Below, piece after piece: positions 18,270 through 25,870 of a stretch of DNA of 64,000 nucleotides. Location: NCBI GenBank assembly GCA_038534135.1, contig JBCAXJ010000001.1:1-64000 (forward strand), given 5' to 3'. Below the pieces are notes generated by a model. It ran no database searches. It saw only the letters and a program-made list of their open reading frames with translations, and was not told the origin of the DNA. Position 1 is the first letter of the stretch. Each line of letters starts with the position of its first letter. A program made the translations under genes and the position numbers. The DNA comes from Thermohalobaculum sp038534135. Its GTDB lineage: Bacteria > Pseudomonadota > Alphaproteobacteria > Rhodobacterales > Rhodobacteraceae.

Positions 18270-18778
18270 CCCAACCCAGCATCGAAACCGAACGCTTGAT
18301 CCTGCGCCCGCCGAAAGCGGCGGACAAGGACACCTATATCGACTTCTTCCTGTCGGACCGGGCGAAGTATGTCACCAAGGCTTCAAATCGTTTTCACGCC
18401 TGGAAGACTTTCGCGATGGAGGCTGGGCACTGGTTTCTGCATGGCTGGGGACCGTGGGTCGTGACGCGCAAGGGCTCGGATCAGGCGATCGCCAGTATCG
18501 GGCCATGGCATCCCGAGGGATTCCCGGAGCGTGAACTAGGCTGGCTCGCCTTCGATGGCGCCGAAGGGCAGGGGATCGCCTACGAAGCGGCGGTCGTTGC
18601 TCGTGATCACGATTACACGACCTACGGAACCACAACGCTGGTCAGTTACATCGATCCGGAAAACGCCCGCTCGATCCGGCTCGCTGAACGGATGGGAGCC
18701 GTGCTGGATCCGGATGCCCCGCGGGCCGACCCGATGGATCTTGTGTACCGTCATTTCGCGCCGGGAGTTTCAAAATGA
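18266..18778 (+). CDS. GNAT family N-acetyltransferase (4 of 4)
   Basis: 170 aa beginning MTQPSIETERLILRPP. The acetyl-CoA region is ELGWLAFDGAEGQGIAYEAA, with Q-G-x-A replacing the R/Q-x-x-G-x-A form in a slightly divergent way; NARSIRLAERMG follows. The middle segment (HWFLHGWGPWVVT) differs more from copies 1-3, so this copy has probably drifted to another substrate. Last of the coupled set; 97 bases follow before chorismate mutase. Confidence 0.86.
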   Translation: MTQPSIETERLILRPPKAADKDTYIDFFLSDRAKYVTKASNRFHAWKTFAMEAGHWFLHGWGPWVVTRKGSDQAIASIGPWHPEGFPERELGWLAFDGAEGQGIAYEAAVVARDHDYTTYGTTTLVSYIDPENARSIRLAERMGAVLDPDAPRADPMDLVYRHFAPGVSK

Positions 18779-18805
18779 TACATGTCGACTCCGCGTTGTT
18801 ACGAA

Positions 18806-18850
18806 TGCGGTATCAAAGGAATACGTTTGCACGACGTTTGCGGTATCAAA
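18806..18850 (+). repeat. Short direct repeats between GNAT4 and chorismate mutase
   Basis: TGCGGTATCAAA occurs twice (18806-18817 and 18839-18850, 33 bases apart) and ACGTTTGC twice in between (18823-18830 and 18834-18841, 11 bases apart). They lie in the only real gap inside this operon, just upstream of the chorismate mutase RBS. Could be a regulator site or a small local duplication. Confidence 0.5.
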
Positions 18851-18875
18851 TCGGTATGGCCTGGGGGGCAGCGCC

Positions 18876-19178
18876 ATGGCGGATTTGACAGACGCCGACC
18901 GCGCCCAGGACGTGCTCGTCGATCTGCGCCAGAGCATCGACAATCTCGATGCCGTGCTGGTCCACACGCTGGCTGAACGGTTCCGTTGCACGACCGCCGT
19001 GGGCAAACTCAAGGCCGAGCACGACCTGCCGCCGGCGGATCCCGCGCGTGAAGCACGCCAGATCGAGCGGCTCGAACGCATGTGCGCCGAGTCGGGGCTC
19101 GATCCCGATTTTGCCAAGAAATTCATGCGCTTCATCATCGATGAAGTGATCCGTCACCACCATCAGTTCCAGAAATAG
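18876..19178 (+). CDS. Chorismate mutase (AroQ class, type II helical)
   Basis: 100 aa all-helical protein, the size of a single AroQ domain. Converts chorismate to prephenate for phenylalanine/tyrosine. Visible: LVDLRQSIDNLDAVLVHTLA (active-site Arg in the first helix), a central V-x-x-L-K (VGKLK), and the C-terminal helix IIDEVIRHHHQFQ with the conserved E-x-x-x-x-x-Q pattern. Cytoplasmic, with no regulatory domain. Start ATG with GGGGGG about 8 bases upstream. Its position before rpsP is typical of Rhodobacterales. Confidence 0.9.
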   Translation: MADLTDADRAQDVLVDLRQSIDNLDAVLVHTLAERFRCTTAVGKLKAEHDLPPADPAREARQIERLERMCAESGLDPDFAKKFMRFIIDEVIRHHHQFQK

Positions 19179-19214
19179 CGCGACAGCGCCCCCGCCATTC
19201 AAAGGAGAAACACA

Positions 19215-19643
19215 ATGGCAATGAAGATCAGACTGGCCCGCGGCGGCTCGAAGAAACGCCCGTTCTACCGCATTGTGGCTGCCGACAGCCGCATGGCGCG
19301 CGATGGCCGTTATATCGAGCGTCTGGGAACCTATAACCCGTTGCTCCCAAAGGACTCCGAGGACCGCGTGAAGATGGACATGGAGCGTGTTCAGCACTGG
19401 CTCGACCATGGTGCCCAGCCGACGGACCGTATCGCCCGGATGCTGGAAGCCGCTGGTATCAAAGAGAAATCCGAGCGGAACAACCCGCAGAAGGCCGAAC
19501 CGGGCAAAAAAGCCAAGGCTCGCACCGAGCAGAAGGCCGAGAAGGCCGCTGCCGCTGCCGAGGCCGCCAAGGAAGCCGAGGCCGCTCCTGCTGAAGAAGC
19601 TCCCGCAGAAGACGCTCCCGCTGAGGAAGCCGCAGCCGAGTAA
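19215..19643 (+). CDS. rpsP: 30S ribosomal protein S16
   Basis: 142 aa. The first ~80 residues are S16 (KIRLARGGSKKRPFYRIVAA, RYIERLGTYNP). The remaining ~60 residues are a low-complexity tail, first Lys-rich then Ala/Glu/Pro-rich (repeats of EEAPAE), as seen in several alphaproteobacterial S16 proteins. RBS AAAGGAGAAA before ATG. First ribosomal gene of the rpsP-rimM-trmD-rplS operon. Confidence 0.97.
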   Translation: MAMKIRLARGGSKKRPFYRIVAADSRMARDGRYIERLGTYNPLLPKDSEDRVKMDMERVQHWLDHGAQPTDRIARMLEAAGIKEKSERNNPQKAEPGKKAKARTEQKAEKAAAAAEAAKEAEAAPAEEAPAEDAPAEEAAAE

Positions 19644-19662
19644 AATCAGTGGGTTAGGCGGC

Positions 19663-20172
19663 ATGTCTGACGGATCGATCTGCGTCGGGGCGATCGCGGG
19701 CGCGTTTGGCGTCCGCGGTGAAGTGCGTATCAAATCGTTCTGCGCCGAACCGCGGGCGATCGCCGATTATGGCCCGTTGTCGGCCGAAGACGGTCGCCGC
19801 TTCGACGTCAAGATCACGCGCGAGGTCAAGGGCGGTTTCGCCGCCCGGCTCGCTGGCGTGCCGACACGCGAGGCGGCAGAGGCGTTGAAGGGCACGCGCC
19901 TTTATGCGCCGCGCGATCGATTGCCGGCGTTGCCGGATGACGAGTTCTATCATGCGGATTTGATTGGGCTTTCCGTCCTGGACACCGGTGGCGCCGACCT
20001 TGGAAAGGTGCGAGCGGTGCACGACTTCGGCGCCGGGGATGTGCTGGACATCGTCGGCGGCTCCAAACCGCTCATGCTGCCCTTCACCCGGTCCGCCGTG
20101 CCAACCGTTGACCTGACCTTGGGGCGCCTCGTCGCCGATCTGTCCGACATCGAAGAGACGGTAGATGACTGA
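19663..20172 (+). CDS. rimM: Ribosome maturation factor RimM
   Basis: 169 aa. Binds S19 and assists 30S head maturation. N-terminal beta-barrel opens with CVGAIAGAFGVRGEVRIKSF, the family signature; the PRC-barrel second half contains DEFYHADLIGLSV and GAGDVLDIVGG. Start ATG at 19663, 19 bases after the rpsP stop. Its end overlaps trmD by 8 bases. Confidence 0.95.
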   Translation: MSDGSICVGAIAGAFGVRGEVRIKSFCAEPRAIADYGPLSAEDGRRFDVKITREVKGGFAARLAGVPTREAAEALKGTRLYAPRDRLPALPDDEFYHADLIGLSVLDTGGADLGKVRAVHDFGAGDVLDIVGGSKPLMLPFTRSAVPTVDLTLGRLVADLSDIEETVDD

Positions 20173-21049
20173 ACCGCCCAAGCCCCGCTCGCACGGGATG
20201 ATCCAGCCACGGGTCTCGGCGCAGCCGCGGCCTTTGATCGGTCCGGACAAGCGCCGGCCCGATGCTTTTCGCGCTAAGGTCCTGACGTTGTTCCCGGAAT
20301 GCTTCCCGGGCGTGCTGGGCAGTGGCCTAACGGGCAAGGCTCTGAAAGACCGTCTTTGGGCCGTTGAGGCAATCGACATCCGGCGCTTCGCCACCGACAA
20401 ACATCGCACCGTCGACGACACGCCTGCGGGCGGCGGCGCGGGCATGGTCATGCGTCCCGATATCGTGGCAAAAGCACTGGACTTTGCGGCCCGCGATAGT
20501 GTAAGCGACCCGCTCCGTTGGCCGGTGCTGTATCTAAGCCCGCGCGGACGGGTTTTGACGCAAGAGCGGGTGCAGAAAATCGCTGCGGGCCAAGGGGTTA
20601 CGTTGCTTTGCGGGCGCTACGAGGGCGTCGACGAGAGGGTTCTCGAATCCCGCGGGGTCGAGGAAGTCTCGATCGGAGATTACGTGCTGACGGGCGGCGA
20701 GCCTGCGGCGATGGTCCTGTTGGACGCGGTGATCCGCCTGAGGCCTGGTGTTCTGGGCAACGCGGCGAGCACCGAAGAGGAAAGCCACGCGCGCGGGCTT
20801 CTCGAACACGCGCAGTATACCAGGCCACCGGTCTGGGAGGGGCGCGAGGTTCCGGAGGTGCTGCTGTCCGGACATCACGCGCGGATCGCCGAATGGCGAA
20901 CCTCCGAGAGCGAACGGCTGACCCGGGAACGACGTCCCGACCTCTGGGCTGCCCATGTGGAAACACATCTGGCAGAGCACGCTCCAGAGCAATCGGACGC
21001 GCAAATGACCGCCGAAAAGGCGCGCAAAAACAAGGATTTGGACCAATGA
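20165..21049 (+). CDS. trmD: tRNA (guanine37-N1)-methyltransferase
   Basis: 294 aa, longer than E. coli TrmD because of a ~38-residue basic/proline-rich N-terminal extension and a polar C-terminal tail. SPOUT-knot SAM enzyme that makes m1G37 and prevents +1 frameshifting. Visible: VLTLFPECFPG, GGGAGMVMRPD, LLCGRYEGVDERV and SIGDYVLTGGEPAAMVL. An internal start near the VLTLFP block would give the standard length, but the ATG overlapping rimM is kept. Stop overlaps the rplS start (ATGA). Confidence 0.96.
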   Translation: MTEPPKPRSHGMIQPRVSAQPRPLIGPDKRRPDAFRAKVLTLFPECFPGVLGSGLTGKALKDRLWAVEAIDIRRFATDKHRTVDDTPAGGGAGMVMRPDIVAKALDFAARDSVSDPLRWPVLYLSPRGRVLTQERVQKIAAGQGVTLLCGRYEGVDERVLESRGVEEVSIGDYVLTGGEPAAMVLLDAVIRLRPGVLGNAASTEEESHARGLLEHAQYTRPPVWEGREVPEVLLSGHHARIAEWRTSESERLTRERRPDLWAAHVETHLAEHAPEQSDAQMTAEKARKNKDLDQ

Positions 21050-21447
21050 ACCTGCTACAGCAGCTCGAGGCCGAGCACATTGCCGAACTGGGCAAGGACA
21101 TCCCCGATTTCGCACCGGGCGACACTGTCCGTGTCGGTTTCAAGGTGACGGAAGGCACGCGCACCCGTGTGCAGAACTACGAAGGCGTCTGCATTGGCCG
21201 CAGCGGCGGCAACAACCTGAATGCCAGCTTCACTGTTCGCAAGATCAGCTTCGGCGAAGGTGTCGAGCGTGTTTTCCCGCTCCACTCACCGAACATCGAC
21301 GCCATCAGCGTGGTGCGCCGCGGTAAGGTGCGCCGCGCGAAGCTCTACTACCTGCGTTCGCGTCGCGGAAAGTCGGCTCGTATCGCCGAGAAGACGAACT
21401 ACAAGCCCCTGAAATCCAAAGCGCCCGAGACGCCTGCCGCAGAGTAG
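21046..21447 (+). CDS. rplS: 50S ribosomal protein L19
   Basis: 133 aa. The core matches L19: FAPGDTVRVGFKVTEG, RVQNYEGVCIGR, FTVRKISFGEGVERVFPLHS and AKLYYLRSRRGKSARIAEK. A short Ala/Pro/Glu-rich tail follows. Last gene of the operon, translationally coupled to trmD. Only seven bases separate its stop from the stop of the convergent gene, so any terminator must lie inside that gene; GACCGGGC/GCCCGGTC (about 21482-21505) could fold there but has no T-run. Confidence 0.97.
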   Translation: MNLLQQLEAEHIAELGKDIPDFAPGDTVRVGFKVTEGTRTRVQNYEGVCIGRSGGNNLNASFTVRKISFGEGVERVFPLHSPNIDAISVVRRGKVRRAKLYYLRSRRGKSARIAEKTNYKPLKSKAPETPAAE

Positions 21448-21454
21448 GCGCGCG

Positions 21455-22015
21455 CTACAACCCAGCGCATTCAGGCATCGGCGACCGGGCACGATCGGGC
21501 CCGGTCCCGCCAGCAATAAGCTGGGTCATCTCGGCGCCCAGAACTTCGGGATGTTGCCGGTTGACGCGGTAGCGCCCATAGCCAGCCCGCACCACGGCCC
21601 CAGTTTTTTCGAGCTTTAACAGGGTGTTGACGGCGTATCCTCGGCCGTGCGCCTTGCCGATGGACGCAAGGTGCTGGCGTATGTCCTCGGGCTCGACGGT
21701 CGCTGCACCATGTGCCGCGAGGAACACGAGCACTTCGTTCAGCGTCGCGTTCCGGCGGCGCGGCCTTGGTTTGACCTTCATCGTCTCGGCGATGAAGCGC
21801 CGGCGGAACCCCGGCTGTTGCGTGGGCTCGAGCGCCAGGATCAGGTCGTCTGCCGCGTTCATCAGCCGTGCACGCCGCGCGAGCCCGGTCCGGATTTCCT
21901 CTTCAAGTTCGCCGAGCCAGGCGTTGGTGCGCTCCAGCTCTGACAGCAGCGAGTCCGCCGCGATGGCCAGGCCGTGTTCCGGTGTTCCGGTTTCAGGAGT
22001 TCTTTCGGAGGTCAT
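21455..22015 (-). CDS. Hypothetical coiled-coil / winged-helix-like protein
   Basis: 186 aa from the ATG at 22015. Residues ~15-55 form an amphipathic helix likely to be a coiled coil; ~60-80 are very basic (KVKPRPRRR); ~85-150 (TLNEVLVFLAAHGAATVEPE through KLEKTGAVVRAGYGRYRVN) have the length and pattern of a winged-helix domain (helix-turn-helix followed by a hairpin). A DNA-binding role is inference. There is no good Shine-Dalgarno before the chosen ATG, and the frame stays open upstream to 22309; a TTG near 22069 is an alternative start. Confidence 0.5.
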   Translation of the reverse strand: MTSERTPETGTPEHGLAIAADSLLSELERTNAWLGELEEEIRTGLARRARLMNAADDLILALEPTQQPGFRRRFIAETMKVKPRPRRRNATLNEVLVFLAAHGAATVEPEDIRQHLASIGKAHGRGYAVNTLLKLEKTGAVVRAGYGRYRVNRQHPEVLGAEMTQLIAGGTGPDRARSPMPECAGL

Positions 22016-22482
22016 CTTTGGTGCCCGTTCTGCACGTTTCGGAGGGGCATCAGATTGGCTCAATTCCTTTAATTTTAGGGTAATGCGATTTGAATGCCGT
22101 ACTTCTCCGGTCTTTTGGGGCCTGCGGCCAGGCAGGAACCACCCCGTGAACAGTCTTATATAAGACCTGGTAGCGACCGACTGATCGCGCGGAATCGTCG
22201 TCACGTTCTGCCGGTCGAGCAGCGCGTTTTGCACACAATCCCCGGGTCCTGACCGCAGGATGCTCCTCGGCGTGACGCCGGGGACGGTTTCGCCTTCGCC
22301 CAGTACCATCCGGTTCTTCGTGCCGCCAAGCCGCGGGGCCGGGTGGAGACCCCTCTCGACTTTCCAGCCATCTGCTCGAGATGACAGTCATGGCTCCGAT
22401 GTTTCGTGGTCATATGCGCCTTGGGCGTTCGAGCGCGTGTTGGGTTTCCGCCACCCGCAAGACTCACAGTCCTGCTTAGAAG
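22016..22482. other. Gene-free stretch with a 14-bp palindrome
   Basis: 467 bases between the winged-helix-like gene and the haem-b membrane protein gene. I see no convincing coding sequence or tRNA. Small openings in several frames lack an RBS and typical codon use. A perfect palindrome GTCTTATATAAGAC lies at 22153-22166. If the winged-helix gene starts at 22015, this is its upstream region. Confidence 0.5.
22153..22166. promoter_or_regulatory. Perfect 14-bp palindrome, candidate operator
   Basis: GTCTTATATAAGAC reads the same on both strands. It lies ~140 bases upstream of the winged-helix-like gene in an otherwise GC-rich region. Could be a dimeric repressor site. No family assignment. 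Confidence 0.35.
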
Positions 22483-23082
22483 CTAGTGGCGCGCCAGGAT
22501 CGACCAGGGTCGCACATCGGCCAAGATCTTGACGGTCGCGGCCAGGACCAATGCACACAGGATGATCTTGGACACCGTCTCCATCGTGCCTTCGATCTGC
22601 ATGGCGTGAACGATGCTGCCGATGATAACGATCGAGGTGAGGGCGAGGTGGGCGACGCGCCAGGTCGCCGGTCTGAGCCTGAGTTTGCGGCGCAGCGTTG
22701 CGAGCAGGCCGGCGGCAAACGTGGCCCACATGGCAACCGCGCCCCAGACCGAGAAGGGGGTTGGCGACCGAAACAGCAGGACGTCGATGACATCCGGCGG
22801 GCTGGTCACCCAGAGCAGCGCGACATGCAGGATCACCAGCGTCACGAGGCCTGCGCCTGTCCAGGCGTGCAGCCTGCGCGCGCGGCGCGGTGTCAGGCCG
22901 GGCAGGTAACCGCCGGCCAAGAGGGGCTGGAGCAGCAGGAGGCTCATCGCGGTCACGCCCGCAAAGCCCGCCGCGATGTAGACCGGACCGCGCCAGGCAA
23001 GTTGCGGGCTTGTCGCCGCGATGGCGACCGGCAGGACCAGGGCGACCGCGAGCGCTGCCCAGATCAGGATGGTCCGGGCCAC
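22483..23082 (-). CDS. Ferric-reductase-like haem-b transmembrane protein
   Basis: 199 aa, about six membrane helices, no flavin or NAD domain. Two histidine pairs with the ferric-reductase spacing (H72/H86 and H145/H159, 13 residues between each) would hold two b haems across the membrane. Relatives belong to the ferric reductase-like transmembrane domain family. Eleven bases downstream of the Tat-exported dioxygenase-like gene, so the two are probably one operon, and this cytochrome may pass electrons to or from that periplasmic protein (inference). Confidence 0.75.
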   Translation of the reverse strand: MARTILIWAALAVALVLPVAIAATSPQLAWRGPVYIAAGFAGVTAMSLLLLQPLLAGGYLPGLTPRRARRLHAWTGAGLVTLVILHVALLWVTSPPDVIDVLLFRSPTPFSVWGAVAMWATFAAGLLATLRRKLRLRPATWRVAHLALTSIVIIGSIVHAMQIEGTMETVSKIILCALVLAATVKILADVRPWSILARH

Positions 23083-23093
23083 GCGGCGTTCTC

Positions 23094-23603
23094 TCAGGCG
23101 GGTTGGAGGACGAAGTGCGTCTCGAGGCTGGTATCGCGAGAGCTGGACATCACCGGACGCAGGAAGACGGTTTCGAAGCCGTTCTCGTCATAGTCGGAGT
23201 CATAGGCCAGGTGAGCGTGCGGCTGACCGAAGGCCGGGACGATCTGCGGCATGTCGATGCGAAAGACGCCCTCTGCATCGGTCAGCGTGGCGCCATGGCT
23301 CTCTGGATCGCTCTCGTAGCCCTCGGTCGTATGGGCCCAGATCTGAATGCGGATGCCAGGCAACGGCGTGCCATCGCCCGCGCGGCGCACGGTGCCACTC
23401 ATCGCGAAACCGCCGCCGCCGATCCGGTCCATCAAAGCAGCACCCGGGCGGTAGTTGTTGGCGCCGCCGCGCATGGTCGGGGTCGGGGCAAGACCAGCGG
23501 CCTGGGCGGGCACCAGAAGTCCAGATGCGGTTGTGGTCAGGGCGGCGCCTGCGGCAGCGCCGGTCAGGAGAAGGGCGCGGCGGGTGTGCGGTGCTTTGGT
23601 CAT
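23094..23603 (-). CDS. Tat-exported intradiol-dioxygenase-like protein
   Basis: 169 aa. The N-terminus TRRALLLTGAAAGAAL is a twin-arginine signal, cleaved near AQAAG (~residue 36). The rest resembles the beta-sandwich of protocatechuate/catechol intradiol dioxygenases: IQIWAHTTEGY (first iron Tyr), then PQIVPAFGQPHAHLAY with the H-x-H pair. The second iron tyrosine expected before the H-x-H appears to be Phe (PAF). The enzyme may therefore be non-canonical. It precedes the haem-b membrane protein gene in the same direction. Confidence 0.65.
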   Translation of the reverse strand: MTKAPHTRRALLLTGAAAGAALTTTASGLLVPAQAAGLAPTPTMRGGANNYRPGAALMDRIGGGGFAMSGTVRRAGDGTPLPGIRIQIWAHTTEGYESDPESHGATLTDAEGVFRIDMPQIVPAFGQPHAHLAYDSDYDENGFETVFLRPVMSSSRDTSLETHFVLQPA

Positions 23604-23819
23604 CGTCGTCTCTCCTCACAGATTAGCCGGGACGAAGCCTTCGCTCGGCCCGAGCTTGGGGGATCATACGGTGTTCGGTGCGGGATCTTACCGCTTGTCC
23701 CTGCAGACATAGGATGTCGAGGCGCGGGATAAAGCGGTGAGGAACCTGCTTGGTCGAAAAATGCCCGGTAGAACGCCGCCCGCCGGTCACAGCTTTGTGA
23801 GAGGCTGGGCGTGCGAAGC

Positions 23820-24131
23820 TCACGCGGGCGGCAAATGCCCGACATCTTGTACGGAGGTCGCCGAACCCGGGTAATCCGTGCCCCAGACCCGTTTGGCATC
23901 CCGCGCGATCTGGTTCGTCTGAATGCGATCAAGTTCCCGGATTGCCTGAGCTGGATCTTTGGTTCGGGCAAGTGCGCGGTCGAAGGCACGTCGGGCCGAG
24001 CGCGGGCTCCATGGCAGGTCGGCCACAGCCAGCCAGGTGCGCAATTCTACCGGAAGACGGTCGAACTCGCGCATCGGATCGGCATTCCGGCGCTTGCGGC
24101 GCAGGCTGGTCGTCCCGAGATTGGCGGGCAT
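23820..24131 (-). CDS. DUF6525 family protein
   Basis: 103 aa, cytoplasmic. Contains SLRRKRRNADPMREFDRLP then LRTWLAVADLPWSPRSARRA, the pattern of DUF6525, a small family found mainly in Rhodobacterales. No catalytic motif visible. Its ATG overlaps the DUF1826 stop by one base (TGATG), so it is translated from the Zur-box-preceded transcript. Function unknown. Confidence 0.7.
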   Translation of the reverse strand: MPANLGTTSLRRKRRNADPMREFDRLPVELRTWLAVADLPWSPRSARRAFDRALARTKDPAQAIRELDRIQTNQIARDAKRVWGTDYPGSATSVQDVGHLPPA

Positions 24132-24766
24132 CAGATTTCTTCGTCGGGATCGAAGATCGGATCGAGCACAAGGACGAGGCGCGTCTCGCTGGTGCCCTCG
24201 ATCGGCGGGGACCGGTGGCGCAGGCCCGAGCTCGGGGTTTCCGGCCATTGCGTCCCGCGCAGCACAATCGGCGCGCCGGTCGGGACGGTGAAGACGCGCT
24301 CTGGGTCCGATCCATCGATCGACGTGCCGTATTGCGTCCCGGTGCCGCGATAGGTGCAGATCAGGCGTGCCCGTACAGCGTCGATGTGGAACCTGCGGCA
24401 GGCATTGGTGTTCACGACGTCGAGCCGCAGGCGCAGGAACGGCGCGGCCATCATTTCTGCGAAGCTGTCCGCCAGGGTCGCGACATCGCCGACCAACCAG
24501 TCCTGTTCGGGATGGGCGGGGGTCCCTGATACACTGCAGATCTCCGCGACAGTGCTGCGCACCGCCTCTGGGCGCAGGATCACGCGGGCGTTCGGCAGGG
24601 CGTCTGCCTCGAGATCATCAATCCAATCCTGAAAGGTCTGCATCGGCTGACGCCGCCAGACCACCGCGGCCATTTCCGGGCGCGCCAGATCGGACAATCC
24701 GTTCGGGGCGTCAACGACGCCGACGCCCGCTGCCGTGTCGCGGGTCATTCGAAAATCTACGAGCAT
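24131..24766 (-). CDS. DUF1826 family protein
   Basis: 211 aa. Contains ACRRFHIDAVRARLICTYRG followed by GTGTQY and a late HRSPP, the DUF1826 (COG5482) pattern of conserved His/Arg/Tyr residues. In other alphaproteobacteria members of this family are found beside zinc-responsive COG0523 GTPases and Zur sites; that is recalled knowledge. Here a Zur-like palindrome lies ~80 bases upstream. Start is the ATG at 24766, with GGTGGAG about 5 bases upstream, rather than the GTG at 24793. Probably a zinc-starvation protein; the molecular function is unknown. Confidence 0.75.
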   Translation of the reverse strand: MLVDFRMTRDTAAGVGVVDAPNGLSDLARPEMAAVVWRRQPMQTFQDWIDDLEADALPNARVILRPEAVRSTVAEICSVSGTPAHPEQDWLVGDVATLADSFAEMMAAPFLRLRLDVVNTNACRRFHIDAVRARLICTYRGTGTQYGTSIDGSDPERVFTVPTGAPIVLRGTQWPETPSSGLRHRSPPIEGTSETRLVLVLDPIFDPDEEI

Positions 24767-24845
24767 GCGTTCTCCACCAGTCGGTACGGTCACACGGAGG
24801 GGTTGATCCTCGTGCCGAAGACCTGCGAAACCGTGTCAAAATATG

Positions 24846-24865
24846 GTGAAATGTTATAATATCAC
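24846..24865 (-). promoter_or_regulatory. Candidate Zur box
   Basis: GTGAAATGTTATAATATCAC (plus-strand reading) contains GAAATGTTATAATAT. This matches most of the Zur consensus GAAATGTTAT-A-N-TATAACATTTC and has symmetrical GTGA/TCAC ends. It sits ~80 bases upstream of the DUF1826 start in an AT-rich pocket of a GC-rich genome, where zinc-bound Zur would block transcription. Confidence 0.65.
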
Positions 24866-24943
24866 AGCGGGCGTGTCGAGATACTCCGCGAGACTGGCGG
24901 ACCCGAGAGACTGGTGGACCCGAGAGGTCGGTTGGCCGGGCGG

Positions 24944-25777
24944 TCAGGCCCGCGCAAGGGGCATCGTCGCGCAGCGGAACGACCCAAGCAGCGCATTCGG
25001 TTCGGAATAGTCGACCGGCTCGACATTCAAACCTTCGGTGCGGATCGCGTCGGCTATTCTGTCGAACCCGGCGTGCACAACCACCGTCTCGGGATTGATC
25101 ACGAAGACATTGGTGCCCATCGCTTGCGCCTCGGTATCAGTGACCTCGACCATCGTGAAACGGTGCCCGAGCATGTCCAGATCCGCGGGCTGGAAGGGCG
25201 TCGGGCAGATCAACAGCCGCCGCCCCGGCAGGATGGTCATGCGCGTGTCGAGATGCATGACATTCGGGCCGAGGTGGATCGGCGTCACGTCGACGTGTCG
25301 GGCAAGCTCCTCGACCGCATTGGGCGTGGTGCGGGTGCCGAGCCCGACATAGGCCCCACCGCCGTCGACGAGCACATCGCCGCCTTCGATCTGACCGTCG
25401 GAGATTTCGATAACATCCTGGTCCGACAGATCCGGCAGGCACTGGCGAACGAGGTCGATTTCATCCGTACGCTCGGGCAGTTCGCGGGTGTTCGAAAAGT
25501 ACAGTTTGTCTCGGATTACGAAACCGGTGTCGCGGGTGTACATCTGCCAGGGGTGGGCATCCGAATGCGGCACGAAGTGCAGGCGGACGCCGTACCGGTC
25601 CATGAGGGCGTAGAACCGCTCTTGCTGACGGAGCAGCTTGTCCCGGTCCCAGGCCAGCATCGGGAACTTGGTGAACTCTTCGTGCGCGTTCTGGAAAGCA
25701 TCGAATGCCGGAACGGCAGTGCCCCGGCAGACGCAGAGGTCGGTGAGAACGGATGTCTCGTCTTGGATGCGGAGCAA
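24944..25777 (-). CDS. Arginine-deiminase/dimethylargininase-like amidinotransferase-superfamily enzyme
   Basis: 277 aa. A guanidine-modifying (GME) superfamily fold is supported by YTRDTGF (80-86), IEGGD (130-134), MHLDTRM (H175) and the C-terminal nucleophile C269 in LLGSFRCATMPL. It probably hydrolyses arginine, a methylated arginine or another guanidine/ureido compound. It is shorter than classical arginine deiminase (~400 aa) and nearer DDAH in size. The start codon is TTG at 25777, supported by AAAGGAAAA upstream; no in-frame ATG precedes it. Confidence 0.82.
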   Translation of the reverse strand: MLRIQDETSVLTDLCVCRGTAVPAFDAFQNAHEEFTKFPMLAWDRDKLLRQQERFYALMDRYGVRLHFVPHSDAHPWQMYTRDTGFVIRDKLYFSNTRELPERTDEIDLVRQCLPDLSDQDVIEISDGQIEGGDVLVDGGGAYVGLGTRTTPNAVEELARHVDVTPIHLGPNVMHLDTRMTILPGRRLLICPTPFQPADLDMLGHRFTMVEVTDTEAQAMGTNVFVINPETVVVHAGFDRIADAIRTEGLNVEPVDYSEPNALLGSFRCATMPLARA

Positions 25778-25870
25778 AACGAATTTTCCTTTGTTTCAAG
25801 GCACGCTCGCGGTTCTACGGCGGAAGATGCCAAGGGTGGTAACGTATTGTGTGGTCCTGAACGCAGGCGC

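Noticed and set aside
21482..21505. Intrinsic terminator for rplS (GACCGGGC/GCCCGGTC)
   Set aside because: No T-run and it lies inside the convergent gene; mentioned in the rplS entry but not listed as a terminator.
22201..22467. 88-codon minus-strand opening in the gene-free stretch
   Set aside because: No RBS, irregular composition, no hydrophobic core or motif.
22420..22482. tRNA-like sequence before the haem-b gene end
   Set aside because: A GTTCGA-like block is present on the plus strand, but no acceptor stem, D-arm or anticodon arm can be paired.
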